Below are positions 59,726 through 64,000 of a stretch of 64,000 nucleotides of DNA, one piece after another. A model generated the notes under the pieces. That model was not told the origin of the DNA and searched no databases. It saw only the letters and a program-made list of their open reading frames with translations. The stretch is from assembly GCF_022695595.1 (NCBI RefSeq), contig NZ_CP074380.1, forward strand, positions 4,042,001 to 4,106,000. Direction: 5' to 3'. Made by a program: the position numbers and the translations under genes. The DNA is from Streptomyces sp. MST-110588. GTDB lineage: Bacteria; Actinomycetota; Actinomycetes; Streptomycetales; Streptomycetaceae. Positions within the stretch are counted from its first letter, which is position 1; the number at the start of each line of letters is the position of its first letter.

Positions 59726-59799
59726 TGGAGCGGGCGACGAGAATCGAACTCGCGCTCTGAGCTTGGGAAGCTCATGTTCTACCATTAAACTACGCCCGC
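59726..59799 (-). tRNA. tRNA-Gly (anticodon TCC)
   Basis: A 74-base cloverleaf with CCA encoded. The acceptor stem is GCGGGCG (59799-59793) pairing with CGCCCGC (59736-59730). The anticodon loop is TTCCCAA with anticodon TCC (Gly, GGA codons), and the T loop is GTTCGATTC. A terminator follows. tRNA genes are common integration sites; no attachment duplicate is visible within the window. Confidence 0.96.
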
Positions 59800-60008
59800 G
59801 CGACACGGCCGCCTGTTGGCGGAGCGTCGTCGGACACTCTACCCCATGTCCCTCCTTGGGTGAATAGCGGTAAGCCGGTGAGGGTGGGACGGGTGCGCGG
59901 TGGGCGGGAGTTGGGCGTACGGTGGGGCGTCGGAGTGCCGCGTACGGAGGCGCCCAGTTCATCCCCTAATGTGGCTTTTGTCGTCCACGCAGTTGGGAGA
60001 GGGACTTG

Positions 60009-60167
60009 ATGGAGCGCACCGTCGTCCGTTGTGCCGAAGGGCACGTGTTCAGCACCGCTTCGTTCCCGATGCAGACCACGGACCGGCTCGGCCCCGGCCG
60101 GCTGCTGCGCTGCCCGCGCTGTGCGCGGCTGCGGCACGCGGTACCGGTGGAGTACGAGAAGCGGTAG
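60009..60167 (+). CDS. Small zinc-ribbon-like protein (52 aa)
   Basis: A 52-residue protein, MERTVVRCAEGHVFSTASFP, with GAGAGGGA seven bases before the ATG. A C-x3-H pair (CAEGH) and RCPRCARL provide four possible zinc ligands. Such short zinc-ribbon proteins occur in many Streptomyces genomes near this position; function unknown. It lies upstream of dcd and is probably its own transcript. Confidence 0.7.
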   Translation: MERTVVRCAEGHVFSTASFPMQTTDRLGPGRLLRCPRCARLRHAVPVEYEKR

Positions 60168-60316
60168 GGAAGCCGGAACGTACGGCCGGGGCGGGATCGA
60201 CGGCCGTACGTGGTGAGCGGTAAGTAAGCGGAAGACGTGGAGAGGGTCCGGTTCCCCGGCGGGGGCCGGGCCCTCTTCGTGCGTGGCGGAACGGCTCGGG
60301 CGCGTATCCTCGACCC

Positions 60317-60892
60317 GTGCTTCTCTCAGACAAGGACATCCGGACCGAGATCGACGCGGGACGGGTCCGCATCGATCCCTATGACGAGTCGATGGTTCAG
60401 CCGTCGAGTATCGATGTGCGCCTCGACCGCTTTTTCCGGGTGTTCGAGAACCACCGGTACCCCCACATCGACCCCGCGGTCGAGCAGCCCGACCTGACCC
60501 GTGAGGTAGTCCCGGAGGGGGACGAGGCGTTCATCCTCCACCCCGGCGAGTTCGTGCTGGCCTCGACGTACGAGGTCATCACGCTGCCCGACGACATCGC
60601 CTCGCGCCTGGAGGGCAAGAGCTCGCTGGGCCGGCTGGGTCTGCTGACGCACTCGACCGCCGGGTTCATCGATCCGGGCTTCAGCGGGCATGTGACCCTG
60701 GAGCTGAGCAATGTCGCCACGCTGCCGATCAAGCTGTGGCCGGGGATGAAGATCGGGCAGTTGTGCATGTTCCGGCTGACCTCGCCGGCCGAGCACCCGT
60801 ACGGCTCCGCGCAGTACGGCTCCCGGTACCAGGGCCAGCGCGGGCCGACGCCCTCGCGGTCGTACATGAACTTCCACCGTACGCAGGTCTGA
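60317..60892 (+). CDS. dcd: dCTP deaminase
   Basis: A 191-residue Dcd from GTG 60317. It begins [20 protein letters not shown]. The catalytic segment is [20 protein letters not shown] near 108 (Ser/Arg and Glu region), followed by [15 protein letters not shown], and the C-terminus is [11 protein letters not shown]. It deaminates dCTP to dUTP for thymidylate synthesis as a homotrimer. Normal length, no oddities. Confidence 0.96.
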   Translation: MLLSDKDIRTEIDAGRVRIDPYDESMVQPSSIDVRLDRFFRVFENHRYPHIDPAVEQPDLTREVVPEGDEAFILHPGEFVLASTYEVITLPDDIASRLEGKSSLGRLGLLTHSTAGFIDPGFSGHVTLELSNVATLPIKLWPGMKIGQLCMFRLTSPAEHPYGSAQYGSRYQGQRGPTPSRSYMNFHRTQV

Positions 60893-61041
60893 GCGCGCGG
60901 AAGCCCGGGGCGCAGTGCAGGCTCGGGGTGCAGGGCTCGGGGCGTGGGCGCGGACACCGGCGTCGGTGCGGGCGCGGACGGAGCGTGGGCGTCGGCGCAG
61001 GCTCGGGGATGTCGAGAGATAGCTGAGAGAGACAGAGATAC

Positions 61042-61539
61042 GTGAGTGACGTGCGGGAAAATCTGACGTACGAGCGCTTCGGCGGCGCGATTCGCGAGCT
61101 GGCGCAGATGGTCGCCGACGACGGGTACGAGCCCGACGTCGTGCTGTCGATCGCGCGCGGCGGCGTGTTCGTGGCCGGCGGGCTGGCGTACGCGCTGGAC
61201 TGCAAGAACATCCACCTGGTGAACGTGGAGTTTTATACGGGGGTGGGCGAGACGCTCGAAATGCCCGTCATGCTGGCGCCCGTCCCGAACGCGATCGACT
61301 TCTCGAACAAGAAGGTCCTGATCGCGGACGACGTCGCCGACACGGGCAAGACCCTCAAGCTCGTGCACGACTTCTGCCTCGACGCGGTCGCCGACGTGCG
61401 CTCGGCCGTCATCTATGAGAAGTCGCACAGCCTGGTGAAGTGCGAGTACGTGTGGAAGCGCACGGACGACTGGATCAACTTCCCGTGGAGCGTGGAGCCG
61501 CCGGTCGTGCGGCGTGAGGGCCAGGTCCTCGACGCGTAG
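61042..61539 (+). CDS. Phosphoribosyltransferase domain protein
   Basis: A 165-residue type I PRTase from GTG 61042. The PRPP-binding loop VLIADDVADTGKTLKL is near 92, and DVVLSIARGGVFVAGGLAYA is near 32. The sequence groups with xanthine/hypoxanthine-guanine-like PRTases found beside dcd in actinobacteria. The exact base is uncertain. The 149-base gap after dcd holds GC-rich repeats (GCAGGCTCGGGG). A terminator follows. Confidence 0.85.
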   Translation: MSDVRENLTYERFGGAIRELAQMVADDGYEPDVVLSIARGGVFVAGGLAYALDCKNIHLVNVEFYTGVGETLEMPVMLAPVPNAIDFSNKKVLIADDVADTGKTLKLVHDFCLDAVADVRSAVIYEKSHSLVKCEYVWKRTDDWINFPWSVEPPVVRREGQVLDA

Positions 61540-61555
61540 GCCCCGGCCGCAGTAC

Positions 61556-61599
61556 GGACGCCCCCGGTTCCTTGTCGGAATCGGGGGCGTCCGTCTTTT
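61556..61599 (+). terminator. Strong terminator after the PRTase gene
   Basis: GGACGCCCCCGGTTCC (61556-61571) pairs with GGAATCGGGGGCGTCC (61577-61592), with one G-T wobble, and is followed by GTCTTTTG. It is 16 bases after the stop. Confidence 0.92.
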
Positions 61600-61774
61600 G
61601 TGTTTCTTTTACGCGTATTTTCGGCATCAAGAATCCGGTAAGGACGCGACAAGAAAACTTCCGGCCGCTTTTCCGGTGATCACTCCTTCATAAACTCGGA
61701 GGCCGAACGGCACGGTCGTGCCGTTCCGCGTCGTGCCGTCGGCTGCTCAGGGACGGGAACAGCAAGGGGGACTC

Positions 61775-62104
61775 ATGTCCAAAAACGAGTCGTTAGTTGA
61801 TGCGGCGGCTCTCGGGAAGCTCTCGAAGAGCTTCGAGAGCTATGGGGCGGACCTGGAGAGCTATATCAAGGAATTCCAGGGGAAGACCGGCTCCGAGGTC
61901 ATTCATGACGGATTCGGCGTCCTGACCGAATCCGAAGAGGTCACCTCCGCGTACATCGAGCTGTCCACGGACATGACGCAGACGCTGAACGAACTGCGAC
62001 GCCACCTCGACCAAATGAGCCAGGGGATCCGCCAGGTCCAGCAGAACGCCACGGCGACGGACGAATCCCTGTCGAGCGGCTTCGACCAGGGACGTCACGC
62101 ATGA
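61775..62104 (+). CDS. WXG100/ESX-like small secreted-type protein
   Basis: A 109-residue, almost entirely helical protein. AAGGGGG precedes ATG 61775. It reads MSKNESLVDAAALGKLSKSF and later LRRHLDQMSQGIRQVQQNAT, a helical hairpin like ESX partners, although no strict WXG is seen. Codon 7 is TTA, the bldA-dependent leucine codon, very rare in this window. Its stop overlaps the next gene (ATGA). It probably pairs with that WXG protein for type VII export. Confidence 0.75.
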   Translation: MSKNESLVDAAALGKLSKSFESYGADLESYIKEFQGKTGSEVIHDGFGVLTESEEVTSAYIELSTDMTQTLNELRRHLDQMSQGIRQVQQNATATDESLSSGFDQGRHA

Positions 62105-63195
62105 GCGGAGACGAGTCCGTGGCCGAGCAGGTCTACGAGGCCGGCCTGGAGATCATCAACCCCGGCGGTGACCCGGACACCCTCCGCGCGGCGGCCAAGG
62201 GGTGGCGGGACCTCCACGACAACCTCCAGAGCATGTTCCAGGGCCTGGACGGCGAAGTGCGGCGGACCCTGGATTCCGGATGGCGGGGACCGGCGGCCGA
62301 CGCCTTCGCGAAACACTGGAAAGACCTCAAGGCGGGGATGGACAAAACCCTGCCGCAATTGCCGCAGGCGGCAAAGAGCCTCGACGAGGCGGCGGATGCC
62401 ATCGAGGAGATCAACGACGAGATCCACCAGATCTACCTGGAGATCGGAATATCCATCGGCATTTCGGTGGGACTGTCGTTTCTCACCATGGGCTTCTCGG
62501 CGGCTGCGGGGGCCGCCCGAGCCGCCCAGCTCGCCGCCCGGGCCGCCAAACTCGCCAAAACGCTCGGCACCATCCTGCAGAAGGTCGGCCACGCTTTCAA
62601 AACCATCTCCCGGCTGGCGAAGGAGCACCGCTTCCTGAAGAACGTTCTGGTCAACTGGGCCAGCAACACCGGCGGCACCGTTATCACCAACGCGCTGACC
62701 GGGCAGGAGACCAACCTGTTCGACGCGACCTGGCAGGGCGGGCTCTCCGCGGTCGCCGGTACCGGGCCCGGGCTCATTTTCTCCCGGGGGCTGGCCAAGA
62801 CCCGGCCGCTGGTCGGTGACATAGTGGGCGGCTCCGTTGGGAGTACGGTCGGCGGGCTCGCCGTCGACGGGACGAAGAATCTCGACAACGATTCGTCGAA
62901 CGATGTCAGCGGGAAAAACGTGCTCTGGGACGCAGCGGTCAACGTGGTCGGTGGCGGGCTGGGAGGCGGAGCCGTACACGGTGCGAACAAGCACCTGCCA
63001 CCCGGGCAGGAGGGCCCGCACTTCTCGGTGGAAGGGCCGGCTCAGGGAGCCGTCTACGGCGGTACCGGGGCCATCGGCGCGCCACTGCACGATGTCATTG
63101 TCGGCAAGGACTCGGACGACAAGAAAAGTGAGGACACCGGCGCCAGTGCGGCACAGGCACCGAAGAAGGGATCGGTGAGGGACGTGTTCGGGTGA
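62101..63195 (+). CDS. WXG-domain protein with membrane-active middle, likely T7SS effector
   Basis: A 364-residue protein. The N-terminal helical domain has SGWRGPAADAFAKHW (W-x-G) near 59, as in WXG100/LXG-type proteins. A hydrophobic helix (about 117-140, ISIGISVGLSFLTMGFSAAA) and Gly/Ala-rich amphipathic helices follow. The C-terminal part (235-330) has repeated GGSVGS-TVGG and GGGLGGG stretches like glycine zippers. No classic toxin domain is recognised. It is coupled at both ends (ATGA and GTGA overlaps) to a small helical partner and a membrane protein, an arrangement fitting an effector plus accessory or immunity factors. Confidence 0.75.
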   Translation: MSGDESVAEQVYEAGLEIINPGGDPDTLRAAAKGWRDLHDNLQSMFQGLDGEVRRTLDSGWRGPAADAFAKHWKDLKAGMDKTLPQLPQAAKSLDEAADAIEEINDEIHQIYLEIGISIGISVGLSFLTMGFSAAAGAARAAQLAARAAKLAKTLGTILQKVGHAFKTISRLAKEHRFLKNVLVNWASNTGGTVITNALTGQETNLFDATWQGGLSAVAGTGPGLIFSRGLAKTRPLVGDIVGGSVGSTVGGLAVDGTKNLDNDSSNDVSGKNVLWDAAVNVVGGGLGGGAVHGANKHLPPGQEGPHFSVEGPAQGAVYGGTGAIGAPLHDVIVGKDSDDKKSEDTGASAAQAPKKGSVRDVFG

Positions 63196-64000
63196 GGGAG
63201 CGCGACGCCGGCACCGCCCTGGCTACTGCTGTGGCCTGGGGTGGTGCCGTGGCCTTCATGGTCTGCCTGCTGGTTCGGAAGATCGCGCCGTATCCACGCT
63301 GGGATTTGCTCGGGTGCCTGGCGGTTTCCGCCGTCGCGGTGCTGGCGTGGTGGCGAAAAGCGAGCGGACGTACGAGGAGCAGGCGGACGGTGTTCGCCGG
63401 TCGGGCGACGCGGGCTTCTGCTTGGCCCATACCGGGGGAGCGGGGGATTCTCTGGTGGCCCGGCAGACGCTTTCCGTTTGTTCTCCTCGTCCTGTTGATG
63501 CTGCCCCTGCCGATCGTCATGCTGTACCTGTCGTCAACAGGGAGCTCGCCCCAGGTGGCCGCGATCCTTGCGCACGGCCCGCGTATATCGGATGTGACGG
63601 TCGCTCAGGTTCACCACTCGTACTTCAAGCAGGGCAAGGGTTACAGCTACTACGAGTCCGCGGTCACGGTCATGGTGCCGGTCGGGGACGGTGACGCGGC
63701 CCCCAGCCGGCCCGGGAAAGGAATGCCACGACTCAGGAGCGTCGTGGAATCCTCCACCCGGCCGCACCCAGGTAGCCGGTTCCCGGGCTTGTACGCTCCT
63801 GACCACCTCGCCGCAGGGATCATTCTGGACACTCGCGGCCAACTGCGCTCGCTTCTCGGTGGGCCCGCCGGTCCGCGGGATTTAGTGATGCTGGGCCTTT
63901 GGAGCATCTTGCCTTTGGGCTGCGCCGTATTCGCCTTCCGTAAACGTGCCGCCTCACTTCCCTGGGACGATGTGCCCGGCGACGGTGAGGCCCGAATGCT
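63192..64000 (+). CDS. Membrane protein of the WXG operon (partial, runs off the end)
   Basis: The reading is open from GTG 63192 (GTGA overlap with the previous stop) to the window end, 269 codons so far. Hydrophobic helices are near 8-27, 38-55, 98-118 and 230-250. The loop between helices 3 and 4 (about 120-228) is probably outside the membrane and has no recognised domain. Codon 231 is TTA (63882-63884), again bldA-dependent. Position after a WXG effector suggests an immunity-like or accessory membrane protein; this is inference. The C-terminus is not in the window. Confidence 0.75.
   Translation, partial: MRERDAGTALATAVAWGGAVAFMVCLLVRKIAPYPRWDLLGCLAVSAVAVLAWWRKASGRTRSRRTVFAGRATRASAWPIPGERGILWWPGRRFPFVLLVLLMLPLPIVMLYLSSTGSSPQVAAILAHGPRISDVTVAQVHHSYFKQGKGYSYYESAVTVMVPVGDGDAAPSRPGKGMPRLRSVVESSTRPHPGSRFPGLYAPDHLAAGIILDTRGQLRSLLGGPAGPRDLVMLGLWSILPLGCAVFAFRKRAASLPWDDVPGDGEARM

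Noticed and set aside
59726-59799. Attachment site of an integrated element at tRNA-Gly
   Set aside because: No second copy of the tRNA 3' end and no integrase are seen in the window.

Overview
The window reads as a Streptomyces (or very close actinomycete) chromosome. It has very high GC with strong third-position G/C bias, frequent GTG/TTG starts and ATGA/GTGA stop-start overlaps. It also carries a cvnABCDE conservon, an RsbRST-type stress-signalling module, type VII-like WXG operons with rare TTA codons, and a cobalamin cluster with its riboswitch. No mobile element is intact. The most AT-rich and most rearranged part is the first 5.6 kb.

Layout. Positions 1-5.6 kb are a graveyard of Rhs polymorphic-toxin modules on the minus strand: three Rhs fragments, a frameshifted toxin tip followed by an intact immunity-like gene, two orphan small genes and a degenerate ISL3-type transposase. 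It lies just downstream of the intact Rhs toxin (10251-5572) and its immunity gene (5554-5288). The intact toxin is the third gene of a translationally coupled SseB-like / WXG-like / Rhs operon. Next come a TerF-like vWA protein, a membrane esterase and a MarR regulator. Positions 15.5-20.1 kb hold a five-gene stressosome-like set (RsbR, RsbS, RsbT, ATPase-phosphatase fusion, RsbU-type phosphatase). Positions 20.2-23.7 kb hold a LigD-type polymerase, a zinc-free MDR oxidoreductase and a CDF metal exporter. Positions 23.9-29.7 kb hold a P450 convergent with the conservon cvnA-E, whose last gene is a CYP157-like P450 without the ExxR arginine.

Positions 30-45.9 kb are dominated by cobalamin biosynthesis. 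On the plus strand are cobL, cobM (frameshifted in a C run) and cobK; on the minus strand are cbiD and the coupled cobG-cobH-cobIJ operon; cobN lies behind a B12 riboswitch. A tsaD gene, a damaged GNAT gene and two sets of tiny coupled ORFs that share a C-terminal motif are mixed in. Positions 46-51.7 kb hold an LCP cell-wall ligase, an M56 (BlaR1-like) protease with its BlaI repressor, TerD and TerB. Three near-identical BlaI-type operators sit in front of the LCP gene, between blaI and terD, and in front of terB, so this looks like a compact local regulon. Positions 52.5-58.4 kb hold an alkaline phosphatase with a PHO box and an ABC exporter plus two-component system. The final part has tRNA-Gly(TCC), dcd, a phosphoribosyltransferase and a second WXG operon whose third gene runs off the end.

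All assignments come from reading the sequence and from recalled family features. No database search was run.
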